Part shown: piece by piece, positions 1 through 12,106 of the stretch | How positions within the stretch are numbered: position 1 is the first letter of the stretch | Layout of the letters: each line of letters opens with the position of its first letter | Source of the DNA: Dentipellis sp. KUC8613 | Taxonomy: Eukaryota; Basidiomycota; Agaricomycetes; Russulales; Hericiaceae | Assembly: GCA_002286715.1 (NCBI GenBank) | Contig: NSJX01000017.1 | Coordinates: forward strand, 313,654-377,653 | DNA length: 64,000 bases | Reading direction: 5' to 3' | The notes under the pieces: model-generated | What the model was told of the DNA's origin: nothing | The model's input: only the letters and a program-made list of their open reading frames with translations | The model's database searches: none | Translations under genes and position numbers: made by a program

Positions 1-532
1 AGCGGTCCAAAACCGCACGATGACGCTCCGGTACGCACGCCTTCCTGCCGATCCCGATCTGCGCTTTAGTGTTGCTGACGCGCTTTTACCCCTTCCTTCT
101 TCCCTTTCTTCCCTCCCTTCTTCGGCCCTTGCGCGCCTCCTCTCCTCGCGCGCCTTCTTCCCTCGCTCGCATTCCATCCGTGCGTTCCGCGCATTATGTG
201 TCGTGTGATGCGTTTTCCTGCGTCCGTCCGCATTATGCCCTGCGTTCTGCGTTCTGCGTTCTGTGTGGCATTTCCGTTCGCGCGGCGTGTTGCGTGTTGC
301 GTGTCGTGGTATGCGTTTCGCATTTCGCGGTCTGCGTCTTGTGATGTCTGCCGGGCGTCGTGGCGTGTGACGCGGAATTCGGCGCCACAGCGAGCGCGAC
401 ACGACGCAGCAGCGCATCGGCGACATCGACGCGGTCATCGGCGTCCTCGTCGAGCTCGTCGACGGCACCATCGACTGGGAGGAGGCGTGCAACCGCCTCC
501 CCGCGTACGACGGCGTGCAGGCCGTCGAATAG
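1..532 (+). CDS. GRS1: Glycyl-tRNA synthetase, C-terminal end (partial)
   Basis: Only the last two exons are in the window. Exon 1-30 joins exon 391-532 across a 360 nt intron that starts gtacgc and ends cacag; the stop is TAG at 530-532. The joined reading contains MTLRERDTTQQR followed by IDWEEACNRLPAYDG. I recognise this as the end of the class II glycyl-tRNA synthetase anticodon-binding domain, where yeast and animal enzymes carry TLRxRDS and a final IxW segment. The enzyme charges tRNA-Gly in cytosol and, in many fungi, mitochondria. The reading frame of 391-529 has no ATG, which fits a terminal exon. The intron is several times longer than the 45-65 nt introns elsewhere here and is full of short imperfect repeats. 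The N-terminal part lies outside the window. Family assignment is strong; the splice junction is inferred from phase agreement. Confidence 0.85.
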
Positions 533-756
533 GCGCCTCTGTCCGTGTCCGTGTCCATGCCCGCGCCCATATCCGCGTTCGTGCGTGTGTTGCAAGGCAT
601 GGATATGTGGCGCGTGACGGGTATGGGATGGGGAGATGGGCGGCGAGATGGATCTGGTGGGCGTTGGGGTTGGAGGATGGGAAACCGAGGAACGGAAGAA
701 GACACAGACACAGACGCGGAGCTCGAGAGACCGCAGACCTCAGACGAGACAAAAAA

Positions 757-1026
757 GAATGCGAATGCGAATGCGAATGCGAATGCGAATGCGAATGCGA
801 ATGCGAATGCGAATGCGAATGCGAATGCGAATGCGAATGCGAATGCGAATGNNNNNNNNNNNNNNNNNNNNNNNNNNNNNNNNNNNNNNNNNNNNNNNNN
901 NNNNNNNNNNNNNNNNNNNNNNNNNNNNNNNGAATGCGAATGCGAATGCGAATGCGAATGCGAATGCGAATGCGAATGCGAATGCGAATGCGAATGCGAA
1001 TGCGAATGCGAATGCGAATGCGAATG
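757..1026. repeat. (GAATGC)n microsatellite interrupted by an 80-N gap
   Basis: About 15 perfect hexamer copies lie on each side of an 80-base run of N (852-931). The two flanks are in the same orientation, so the true array is one long run of unknown length that the assembly could not cross. Because the unit is six bases without a stop in several frames, it produces spurious long dipeptide-repeat frames on both strands; none is supported as a gene. Confidence 0.95.
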
Positions 1027-4000
1027 GCGCCGTGTTTTGTTCACGGACGCACACAGACGCTTGTTACAGCGGGCGTCGAGGGTAACATCTGCCATCTGCT
1101 GACTGGACCAGTGACCAGTGACCAGCATGACCGACGATAGATCTCAGCATTCCAGCACGCATCGGATCGTCCGACGACGATGGCCATCTACATCGACAAC
1201 GGAAGGCGCGTACTGACGATCGCGATTCAGTCTCCTTGGCTAGCGTCTGAACGCGAACCACAGTGACGACCTGGGAATTAGAACCAGGCGGCCGGCAACC
1301 ACCCCGACCACGACCAGGTGCAGTTGCGCTCATGGCCATGGTCACCAGTGCTATGACGATTGGTGACTCGCACCGAGGCACTCGCGCGTGCGCTTCGACG
1401 GGCCCCTTTCATCCCTTTCATTTCATGTCGTCTCATTTCATTTCCAGACCCTCGGGTCTCGGGTTTTAGTGTCGATTCCGCTTCCTTTTCATCTCGATTA
1501 GCCTGGGATGGGAGGCACATTGCCCCCACGCGCGCGCCGTGCGTCCGCGGAGGACACGAAGACTCGAAGCGCGTCCACGGAGAGTGCAGAACGCGAAGAC
1601 AGGTGCTCGTGCCGGTCGGTGTTACAGGCGCCAGCTGGGGTGCGTTAAAAACGCGCTCGCGAAGACGAAGACGAAGAGGCGGAGGCAAAGACAAAGATGT
1701 CGATGCAGGCGGGGGCAAAGACGCACGCGCAGACCTGATGGGGCGGGGCTGGACCCGTCGACGTCCCAGTAATAGCACCAGCACCAGCAGCAGGACTCGG
1801 CACAACCACGACCGATATAAACACGAAGCGGGGCGTGACGTCGAAGTGCCCGCTCTGGCACTGCAATCCGGGGAAACAGGCACCTATTCTCAGCCAGCCA
1901 GCCACCGATCCAACCATAACAAGTTGACCCAACCAGAAGTCACAGGCGCACTATGCTTCCATAACGAGGCGCACCATGCTACTATAACCAGCCGTACCAC
2001 GCTACCATAACAAGGCGCGCCAACAATAGCATACCACCGTGATCCTGACGGCCGGCACGCGCGCGCATATATATATGGAAGCGACGGCCCCAAGGTACTT
2101 GCTTCAGCTTGAAAGGCAAGAAGGAACTTGGAAGCGCGTTCCGAGCCCGAGCCCGAGCCCGACGGCAATTCGACAGCTCGATGTACAGTCACAGGTGGGG
2201 CTGCCAGTGCGGTCTGGCCCACATCTGCATCCGCATCCGCGCGAAAGTATAGCTGGATCTGCGCTCGAGCTCGCCGCTCGGGCTCGAGGGCGTGGCTTGG
2301 AAGGCTCAGTCATACCAGTACCGAACCCTCCTTGCCTGCCTGCCTGTTCGCCGATCGCGAAGCACCGGCACGTCCGACGATGTCAGGGCTCCGACTACGA
2401 AGCTCCCCTCGGTATCGATATCGACAACCGCAGAACGCAGACGCAGACGTAGATCTGTCATTATTGTTGTGGTTGTTGATCGTGACTCTGACGCAGATGG
2501 AGATTCAGATGTAGATGGACGTGCAGGCGCAGCTGCAGGTGACCCGGGCTTGGGAACGCGTCCCACGTCCTATACCCCACATCGTGCGCCCTGCCCCATA
2601 CCCCACACGATATGCGATATGCGATTCATAAATGCGGTATGCGGTATGTATATGCGCGCCGGCGGTCTGATAAAATCCAGGGGAATTTATTCTAATCTGC
2701 ATCATGAATCAGAATATTAAACAAGCGATGCATATCGATACTCACAACACTATAGTCAGTACGCTCATACGCCATCCATGCCATCTAGCAGCAGATATTG
2801 ATCGCGCACGACACGACGCTCAGCACAAGGCGCATCACCTGCCGCCCTGCCGTACACCCCCTACGTACACGCGCCGACAATTCAGCTTCATCTCCAGCTT
2901 CCCCGCATGAGAAAATCCCCCATCAACGCCGCATCTGCGCTGGAAGTAATCCCAATCGTGAATCGTTATCTGCGCCAGCCTATAGCTATGCATTCGAAGG
3001 GGAAATCATCATCACCACAGCGTGAGAGCACTGCGACATTGACGCTGGCGGGAGCTCGGAGCCGGGCCCGGATTCGGATGCGTATGTCTGTCTGCAAGTG
3101 GAAAAGGAACAGTGAGTGCAAAGGGAAGTATCAGCACAAGCGTACATATGCATATGCACCATGCCCGTGTATGTGCTAGTGCGCTGCGCGTTACGAGAGC
3201 GCGCCGTAAGGCTCGGTCAGGGTGAGACTCGGACTCGGACTAGATCTGGATTCTGGATTCTGCGTGCGGGCATTGGCAGGTGTGGTTTTTGGTTATAGTT
3301 ATGGCTGTCGTGACGGTTACGGTTGTGGCGACCCCTGCGCCCGATTATGAGAGGCCTGTCAGTGTCAGTGGCAGTAGGTTGGAGCGGGCGGGCGAGTGCC
3401 CGATTGGAGCTATGCGTGCGTGGTGGGGGGTCGGGTAGATCTCCAGCCCGTGGATCCAGGACGTCGAGGGGGGATTCGAGAATTCCTGGTCGGCCGTGTG
3501 CCCGAGTCCACGACTTTGTTTGAGCTGAGACTGAGAGCGTCGCCAGGATTGCCGTATGCGTGGTCGTGCTGTGGTCCCGGGTGCCGATGCAAGTGCCAAT
3601 CGGTGCCAGTTTGAGTGCCTTCTGCGATCTGAACGCGGACGCCTGTAACGAACAGGAAAAGAGAAACAGTGACGGAAGAGAGCAGATCAGCGGTCCCACT
3701 GGCAGTCACCCGCCCCAGCAGAACTGAATACAGCGTAACTGAGTAAGTGAACAAGTAAGCCCACAACGTCAGTGTCAATGTCAATGTCACCGCAAGACAA
3801 AGCCGTGACTGTCAAGCTCGGATCGGGTGGAGAACCAGGACCAGAACCAGGACCAGAACGAATGGCCACGGCACGGTATACGTAGAGTTCAGATTCAGAC
3901 ACGGCTCCGGCACGCAGCGCAAATGCCATACCCATCGAGCGTGCACACACGCCCACGCCCACGCCCGCCACGAGCCCAGGCCCGTGCGACAAGCAGGAGG

Positions 4001-4616
4001 GCAGATGACGGATGACGAGGGATGATGCAGCCGCGTCCGCGTCCCATGGCCCACTGGGATGTCCATATCCATATCCATATCCATGCCCATGTCCAAATGC
4101 ACATCGCTCGCGACGCACGGAGCGCCCTCTCGCCTGCCGGTGGGAATGTTGTGCGTTGTGGGCGTCTGCGGCGTGCATGCGCTAGTCCAGGGATTGCTCG
4201 GGGCGTGCCGAGTGTCCGGGGATGGATCTGCAGAGTCAGACGCAACGCAAGCGCGGGGGCTTACTGTACAGTAAATAGGACTGGGAACGCCTGCATGGAT
4301 CGGGCGCGGACGCTGTATACGCCGCTGGGGGACTCGGCGTGTGGGATTGGCAGTGCGCGGTGTGCATGCAGCACGTTGCAGAATAATGATAAAGATAAGT
4401 GCGTGGTGGGTACGCAGGATCGAGATGAAGGGGCGCGTATAACGTCAAATGATGGGAGCAGCTATGACGAAGCGGCATGCACACATTCGCACAACGTTCG
4501 CAGGCGTGGCGGGCAATTGCAAAGCGTCTCGCGTCGAGGGCCTTATCGCGTGCCCGATTGGCTGGGCCCGGCAACCGACGAGACGAGAATTCGGACGCGA
4601 CGTGAGATCGCGCCCG
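1027..4616. other. Gene-free, cryptically simple intergenic DNA
   Basis: I see no supportable gene here. The sequence is a patchwork of short near-repeats, for example runs of GAGCCC around 2139-2160, AACCAGGACC-like units around 3826-3860 and ATATCC units around 4060-4090. Open frames are short, overlap on all strands and have low-complexity translations rich in Arg, Pro or Ser. Confidence 0.6.
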
Positions 4617-4727
4617 TCTATAAAGCCTATTCCCTCCCTCCGTCTCCGTCTCTTCTCCATCCCATCCCTCCCCTCCGCCCTCCGTCCCTTTGTACTTTTA
4701 CCGCCCTCCTCGCTACTACTACACACC
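4617..4727 (+). promoter_or_regulatory. Core promoter with TATA box and pyrimidine tract
   Basis: A TATA-like element (tctataaagc, 4617-4626) lies about 105 nt upstream of the ATG at 4728. It is followed by an almost uninterrupted C+T tract (about 4630-4690), the arrangement typical of strongly expressed fungal genes. It points to the small downstream gene as genuinely transcribed. Confidence 0.55.
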
Positions 4728-5234
4728 ATGTCCATGCACGCAAAGGCAAACACCAAGGGCGTCCCCCCGCAGCACCTCCTCGCCCTCCCCAGCGTCTCCT
4801 CGTCTCTCTCCGCCCTCCCGCAGGCCAAGAGCCTCGCGAACGTCTCCCTCCACACGTCCTCCACTCCCGTGCAGCACGCCGCCGACAGCGAGGCAAAAGT
4901 ACGTCGCGCTTTACTGCCGCCGTCACACCCGTCGCCGTAACTGACCGCGCGCACAGCTAAAAAAAGCGCTCTCGAAGAACGCCGCGTCGATGGGCCAGTC
5001 GCAGGCCTCGCCGTACTCGTCTACTGTGCGTGTCCTTTCTTTGATGCTTGACGGTGGGATACAGGCTGATGACGGCGTGTCCTTGCAGCAGGCGCAGCAG
5101 ACATCGCCCGGCCACTCGTCCCAGGGCCTGATGATGCGCAAACCCGTGCGTGTCTGAGCCTCGCCCGCTCGCCGTCGCCACCGCCGCTCATGCCCACGCC
5201 CGCCCAGGTCCGACAAACAAAACTCCAGGCCTGA
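4728..5234 (+). CDS. Small four-exon protein of unknown function (about 107 aa)
   Basis: Exons 4728-4898, 4957-5025, 5089-5145 and 5208-5234 are all phase 0. Introns are 58, 63 and 62 nt, starting gtacgt, gtgcgt and gtgcgt and ending cag. The product is Ser/Ala/Gln-rich, begins MSMHAKANTK and contains LKKALSKNAASMGQ and GLMMRKP. There is no signal peptide, membrane segment or recognised domain, and much of it is probably disordered. If the last intron is not spliced, translation ends at 5157 and the product is 102 aa. The TATA box and CT-rich leader upstream and the perfect phase of all introns argue for a real gene. I do not recognise the family. Confidence 0.6.
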
Positions 5235-8200
5235 GGCCCGCCACACCCGCCACATCGCCGCCACATCCCTTCACCGACATCACATCCGCCACAACAACAC
5301 ACTGTATAGACTGGCTCCGCCGCTTCTTTCTCTGTTCTCTCGGGACTTTGTAGATCTGCCTTGACTGGCACGTCGCAAACGGGTTCATTTATCCTATTCT
5401 TACGTGGTTTCTTGCATATCCCCATCCTCGCCGCTTCTCTCTATCTCTATCTTCCTTTTTTCCTTGCGTTTTTTTGTTTGTTTCATGCTTGCGCTCCCAT
5501 ACCTAGACGTTCCGTTTCCATTTCCCGGGCCCCTCGTTCTCCCTCTATCTCTCCTCGGTCTCATCATCGTCGCTGCATCATCCGCAATCATGCTCTGCTC
5601 TTTCTTTCTTTCTTCCTTTCCTACCTCACGCTCATACCATCGGCACACCCTAATTCTATCCCCCGCACGCACGTACATACATACGCATCCCGCACCCACA
5701 CCCGCACCCTCCAGCCATCCTTTCTCCGCGCTTCCCCCGGGTCTGTGCCCCTCCTCATCCCCATCCTCACCTCGCATAGTGCATAGTCACACCGCTAGCG
5801 CTAGCGGCTAGCCCGAAGTCGAAATCGAAATCGAAATATAAATATAATATGATGCATTGTCGCCCGTCAGTCAGTCACACTTCGCAACTCCCACTTGCCA
5901 GGTACGATTGCGATTGCGGCTCCCACTTGCGGTAACGGTTACTGTTACTGTTGCGGTTACTGTAATTGTTTCCAGCGACACGGACACGGACACGGACACA
6001 GCAGCGATTCCGGGGTGCCCACGTTGCACGCCCGAACTGTGCGTGCCGCAGACGACGACGACCAGAGCGCCGGCGCGCGTTTTGCAGGGGAGATGCGATC
6101 GGGCCCGGATCCGGCGCGTGGAAAGGAAGGTGAAGAGCCAAGATCACGCGTGCGCGTCTTGCCGGGGAAGAGCCTCGACCGCCGGCGTCGGTGTGTTCGC
6201 TGTTGGCCGGGCGCTGTGTGCAAGCAGCAAGAGGACAATGCAGAAGAGAGCTGGGTGAGAGGGCTCTTTTGTGCTGCTGTGTGCCCTGTTTCTCGCAGCG
6301 CAGGGGCTTCGGTTCCATTCTCAATCTGCTCTTGGTCCTGGTCCTGAATCTGGTCTGGGCTCTGCTACCATGCGACTCAGGGAGGAGCAAGAAGGGGGAC
6401 TGATTCGCGCGGACGCGACGCGTAACAATAGGGAAGCAGCAACAAGGGTAGGTATACGCTATACAGCGATGGCCGGTATGCCCTGGTCAGTATGGATTGT
6501 CCACTGACAATTGCGTCGTCCTTTGACACTGACAGGGGCAGATACACTGGTACTGATCAGCGCGCCGGTCACACACGGTGCACTGGACGCTTATTGTGTC
6601 GGTGCATTCTCCTCCTCAGGTCTGCATTGCACCGCGAGGACCATCTGCCTTGGACTGCACCTCTGATTCCTCTCGCGGACGGGCGCTGCAGGACGAGATC
6701 TGTCAATGCTTCTAAACCAACCCGTCTACCCGTATGCCTGTAACCGTTACCGTCACCGTTACTATTACCGTATGTGCGTATCCTCTATCTCTATCTCTAT
6801 CTTTGTCTTCCCTCGTCCCCGAAGACGCATCTGATTCCTGATTCTGCTCTCTCGAATGATACCGACCCCGACCCCCACCACGACCCCGCGCCTCCGGCCC
6901 GCACGACATTTTACCTCGCGCGCACCAATAGGAACGCGCCTCGGCGCACACAGCACACATCGCGTTCACTCGTTATCTCCAACCCCAGGCACTCGGACAG
7001 ATCCAGAGGCACATGTACACATACTGTACACCGAGCGGGCAGCGCTGATCCTCCCCCTCCACGGACACGTTACCGCCACTGCTATGTCCTCGCGTGCGCG
7101 TGGCTGATTACTAGTACGTTCACTCGCAGCCGAGTCAAAAAGCCTGGACTAGTAAGTGCTGTAACTGTGGGGGTGCCGTCGCCGCTACCCGTATCATATC
7201 ATATCGCCCACGTGCGCACCACGTTCAGTTTGGCTGTGCGCATACGTCTGCGGAGGCCCGTCTCTTGGAGTGCGGTGTGTAGCTGATGCGTATGCGTATG
7301 CGTATGTAGAGATGGGCGGCTGGGCGATGAGGTGAGCGAAGCGCGAAGCACGAAGCACGAAGCACCGAAGCTGATACCCATACTGATAGGGTCGCGATAG
7401 TGCTTTAGACTAGGCTAGCGCGATGGCATATGCATTTCATCTGCGCAAATCCTGTGTTGGCGGCATGAAGTATGCAGTACGACTGCGTTCAGGGGATGCC
7501 AGACTATGAGTTAATGTTATGAAAAGTGCGTGCAGTTGCATCATCCGATCGCCCTCCTGCAGCACGCGTCGTCCATCTGGCACAGTCATAGGTACGTGCC
7601 TTCATACATATCGTACTCATACAGTACCACGTTTGTTATGTTACGCTGATCATGTATCATTCGCATTAGCCTTTCGAGCCCGCGTTCGAGCCCCCGCGTC
7701 TGACTAGGGCTCCCACCACGTTGCATCTAATCATCAATGCCGCTACAGCCTACAGCTGCCGCCGCGTATACGTTGGGCTCACGGACACGGAGATTGCGAC
7801 GCCGATGCAGATGCAGGTACGCGCACGCGCAAGGCCCCGCCCGGCTCGTCGACATGCTGCACCCACACGCAGGCAAGACCCGGCCAGTCGCTCACCATTC
7901 AATGCTGGAAAGAAGCCTATCTCTCGTCTATCACCCGCAGCCTGTCTGTCTGTCGTCTATCCTTATCTACCGCACGCGGGATGAAGTGCTTACGGCGTCG
8001 CGATGGGCGCTCGTCGAGTCCGAGCGGCGACCTTGCCAGTGGGTGTATGGTGCGTCGGCGAGGATCTTCCTTCCTTCCTTCCTCCCTTCCGCCTTGCACG
8101 ATGGCTGACCCGCTCTCAGGTCGCCGTGGCCCGTCACGGACGAAGTCGTGCTCGCGAATGCCACCGACGCACGCGTGCGCCGTCCGTGCGTCCGGAGCGC

Positions 8201-9977
8201 GTTCCAATAGGCTCGGCAAACGCAAAACTCACTCTAGGACGAACTGGGACGCGGACACGGATGCTTTCTCTTCGTTCTTCTTTACAGCTTGAGGTAAGAG
8301 ACGAGGCAAGTATGGCAAGATGAAATAGGGCAAGAACAGGAGAGAATATGGCAAGAACGAGAACAAGAGAGAATATGGTAACGAAGAGGCAAAGGCAATC
8401 AAACCGGCCACCGCGGATATGAATCCCACCGTTAACGTTAACGTTGACATTAACATTAACATGGGCGTTCAGTGGCCAGTATCCGTCGAACGCGTGCGTG
8501 GTCAATCTTAACACTATTCATCCCCCATTCATTATTCCCCGCAGGCCGGCTAGCCGACAAAAACGAAACAAACAAGTCAACAAAATAGGCATCGGACATG
8601 GCACCTACTGTATGCATGACACAACTGCGCCTTCCCATGCCGCGTTCTCATTCAAGTTCCCACTCTAGTTAACCTTCAGCATCAGATTACCCTTAAGCTT
8701 AAGCTTTCGCGGCGAGCTTGCGTGTGCAGATTGGCTGCCCGTCATCGTCGCGCTCTCAGGCTCACCTACTACCTTCGCAGTCCGCAGCCGTTCTTATCAT
8801 CACGACCACGACCACGCCCTCGGACGTCCGGCACCCATCCCGAGAGAGCTCCCTACTGGCTGCTGGGTACTGCTTCCCCGCTCACCGTCCCGTGATCCGC
8901 AGGCGCAAATCAGCCTCACGTTCCGTTCTAGCTCGGTCTCAGCCACGGGCCCTCGGGTCTATTAGAACAGCACTATTGCGGCTTTGTGGGCGATTGGCTG
9001 CCTGGAGGCTGTTGGGCGGTGGGTGACAGGATTATAGCGTCCGCTCGGCCACGGATATGAACACGATCACGAAGCAGACAAGGACACGGACACGACGCAG
9101 ACACGGGGGTAGGCTCCGAGCGGCGAAGGACGCGGAGGGCATCCTTGCTTCCTCAGGCCTCCGTACTCGTGCTTGACCTGGGACTGTCTCGTGTTAACCT
9201 GCAGCTTCATCTTCGTCGTCGGTCGGCGTCGGTGTTCGTCGGCCTTCATCTCACTGGCCCTCGTCCTCAAACATATTCGTCAGCCTTCTGGCCCCGACAG
9301 ACGCATTTGGGAGAGCAATTTTCCTCGGTGCGGGCGATACGAGTACGAATACAAATACGCAGCGCGTCAAAATTAGCTCTCCCCGTTATCAAACTCTCAA
9401 GCGCCTGCCGGGATCTGCATCTGCATCTGTCCCTGTTCCCTGTTCCCTGTTCCCTGTTCCCTGTTCCTGTTGGTCCCCTCCGAGGGAGTATATGCTCCCG
9501 ATTCTCGCGCAAGCACCGAGCACCGAGCGCCAATGCGAGTGCCGATGCCGACGTCCGTAGATCCGAGGAGCAGCAGCCATGAATGCAGCTTATTACTCCC
9601 GCTGCCTAGCGGCTAGATCGCGTTCTTACAGTTGGGTCCACGACAATTGCGCTCTCGAGTCCCAAGTTGCGAGATGCATAGAATACTAAAATACTGTGGC
9701 TGCACGAGCCAGCATCGTACGTGTAGCATGTAGCTATAGGCTAGATAAGCGTATACATATACTTGCTCCTTCCTCGCCGGACCCTCCGAACCCAATCCGT
9801 GTCCTAATCCGTATACGAGTGCCTGCAAGCTTCTCCCCACCTGCCCGTCCGTCCGCTTCTGCTTCTTCCGCACCTCTTTCCCAATCCATCTGTCCATCCA
9901 TCCGTCCATCTGCGCGTAATCCGCCAATCCGCCACTCCGCCCCGGACCCTCCACTACCTCCATCGGCCTGCCTACGC
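5235..9977. other. Long gene-poor stretch with abundant simple sequence
   Basis: No gene is firmly supported across this 4.7 kb. A weak coding signal exists at about 7660-8215 on the plus strand: open frames flanked by gtacgc/gtgcgt donors and cag acceptors, one ending at a TAG near 8210. Its phases do not join consistently. The rest consists of CT-rich DNA (5350-5800) and drifting tri- to heptamer repeats such as GTTAAC-like units near 8430-8460. Confidence 0.5.
9431..9465. repeat. (CCCTGTT)5 heptamer tandem repeat
   Basis: Five perfect consecutive copies of a seven-base unit, followed by a truncated copy. It is a simple minisatellite in non-coding DNA and does not match the usual fungal telomere unit TTAGGG. 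Confidence 0.9.
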
Positions 9978-12106
9978 CTACGCCTCGAGCAGATCTGCGC
10001 CAAAATGGTCCATGTACACAATCCGAAATTTGCCCGCCCACGGGCCCCCGCCACTCCCTCCAACTCCCGCCGCGCCCGATCCATTCACCACACTGGCCCC
10101 ACTGCCGCTCCCGCTCCCACTGCCGCTCGAATTTCCCCCTCCCCCACCTCCACTCGCCCCGCCAAACTCCCTCCCCCACGCCTTGCTCAGCCCGCCCTCC
10201 CACGCATACAGCTCGACGCGCCAGCCCTTCTTCAGCGCCGTGCGCACGCAGCCCAAGAACCCCTCCTCGTTGAACTGCCCGACGTTCCCGTCGCCCGTCG
10301 CGAGCACGATCGTCGAGCCCGCCGGCGGCGCGTCCACGTCCGCGATCGCCTGGTGCAGCTTCAGCTGCAGCAGCTCGTCGACGCCCTGCTCGCGGTAGCG
10401 CACGCGGCCCGGCGCCGCGCCCGCGCCCGCGCCCTCGGACTCGGTCGACGTGGGCGTCGCGGCGGCGGGCGTGGCGGACGCCGTCGTCGCGGCGCCGCCG
10501 GAGCGCCCGCGGCGGTGGCGCGCCTTCCAGTCGACACTCATGCTGTGCGAGTGCGACTGCGAGTGCGAATTCGACTGCGAGTGCGAGTGCGAGTGCGTGT
10601 GGTGCCGCTGGCGGTCGGCGCCCGTGCCGGTGTCGGGCACGCGCGCGTACACGCGCACCTCGTACCCGAGCTGTTCTGCGCTGTCGATGGGCTGGTACAG
10701 CGGCGAGGACGCCGCGAGCACGCGGCGCGTCGTCGGGCGGCCGCGCTCGAGGATGAGCGCGAGCGCCGCGTGCGAGAGGTGCTTCGTCTTGCTCGTGCTC
10801 AGGTGCGGGTGCCGCCGGAGGTGCGTGAGGAAGCCGATGAGGATGTTCGAGCTGTGTGGTGGGGGTCGGGATGAATTGCATTATGGTGGTGTGGAAAGAC
10901 GGCTTACTAGTCGATGAATACATGTGTGAGCGGCTCGCCGGGTTGCGGCGGCGGCCCGCGGGGGTCGATGAAGTCGGGCGCGCTCGCCTGGAACGACGCG
11001 CTCGAGAGCACGGCGGTGAGCGCGGCGGCGTCCTCGGGGAAGAGGATGCGTAGGCGCATCGCGAGCGCACGCAGGCGCACGACGCGCGGGTCCAGCTGCA
11101 CCGCGGTGCCGCGTAGACTGGGCGTCGAGCGGCTGTGCGCAAGCTTCTTGCTCAGACTCAGATTAAGGTTGGCATGCGGGTTCGGTTTCGACGCGGGGTC
11201 GAGGCGGTCGCGTGGCGTTGCGGGTGTGGATTTGAAGTATGCGGGCGACGAGGAGTCCGGCTCGAGCTCGGCGGCGGAGGACGATGCGTCGTCTGCGTCG
11301 GCATCGGCATCGCCGTCTGCGTCGACGCCGGCCGTCTCGGTGCGGCTGCCCTCGCCCGCCTCGCGCACGGCCGACTTGGCCTTCTTGCGCCGCCGCTTGC
11401 GCCGCTGGGTGTGCTGGGCCGGGTGGCGCCACGCGCTGTCGGACGTCGAGCTCGCGTGGCCGCGCCAGGCAGACTGCTGTGCAGCGAGCTTAGCGCGCTC
11501 GGCGGCGAGGAAGCCGAGGGCTTCGTCGAGGTAGCCGAGCGAGGGCTGCGCGAGGTCAAGATCGAGGTCGAGGTCGAGATCCGGGTCGGTAGGAAGGTCA
11601 TGATTGTGGGTGGCATTGCCATCGCCGTCGAGGACGAGGTCGCCCTCGGTGTCTGAGGATGGCGGGGAGGAGGGTGGGGGAGAGGAGGCGCGCGACTGGC
11701 TCGAAGGCACGCCGCGCGAGGAGAGCGCTAGGTATGATGCGATAGGTTGGTGTGTCCACACAGTGGATCCACGGTTCGTGTCCGAGTCGTACTCGGCGGT
11801 TGAGAGATTGGACGAGGCGGTGGGCGGTGTCCCGGTGCCGGTGCCAGTGACCGTGCCGGGCGCGTGGGCGGCAGACAATGGTACGGGGAACGTACGTGGC
11901 TGCAACTCATTCAGCGCGCGGAAGACGGTCGTAAAGGCGCCCAGGTCGGGCGATTCTGCAGGTGGGCACAAATGGGATCAGCACAGCAAGGCAAGGCAGG
12001 CGGCGGGCTCACCGTCTGAGGTTGCGAGATCGCTGCTGGCGGAGTGGGTGGAGAAAGGACTGAAAGGCGCGGGTGATGCAGTCGTGTCCGAGATGGAGCT
12101 GGCCAT
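9978..12106 (-). CDS. NYN-domain (PIN-like) putative ribonuclease, 671 aa
   Basis: Exons 12106-12013, 11955-10908 and 10851-9978 join in phase with introns of 57 and 56 nt (gtgagc...cag and gtaagc...cag). The product starts MASSISDTT. Its N-terminal half is low-complexity and Ser/Asp/Leu-rich, with an Asp-Leu repeat and a basic patch (RRKRRRKKAK). From about residue 380 comes LTHVFIDYSNILIGF, the first strand of NYN domains with the metal-binding Asp and the DxSN pattern. Near residue 560 comes STIVLATGDGNVGQF, the second acidic motif, followed by a Rossmann-like continuation. A long His/Ser and Gly/Ala insert separates the two halves. NYN proteins are PIN-like nucleases acting on RNA; the exact target cannot be read from sequence. 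The Gly/Ser repeats near the C terminus are unusual. The start was chosen because it needs one clean intron and the coding frame upstream ends there. Confidence 0.8.

Noticed and set aside
196..1140. Long plus-strand frame reading through the GAATGC array (Glu-Cys dipeptide repeat) and similar frames on both strands
   Set aside because: They exist only because a hexamer without stops, plus Ns, is open in several frames. No splice, promoter or domain support, and the real GRS1 exon runs in another frame.
7500..8220. Apparent multi-exon gene ending near 8210
   Set aside because: Individual frames look protein-like and have gtacgt or gtgcgt donors, but no set of junctions keeps phase through all pieces and no family is recognised.
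8430..8460. GTTAACGTTAAC-like units as a telomere remnant
   Set aside because: The unit is irregular and does not match TTAGGG or a known variant; only a few copies.
9613..11142. 509-codon minus-strand frame over the NYN gene
   Set aside because: It is an Arg/Ala-rich shadow in the wrong frame of a GC-rich gene; the NYN motifs lie in the spliced frame.
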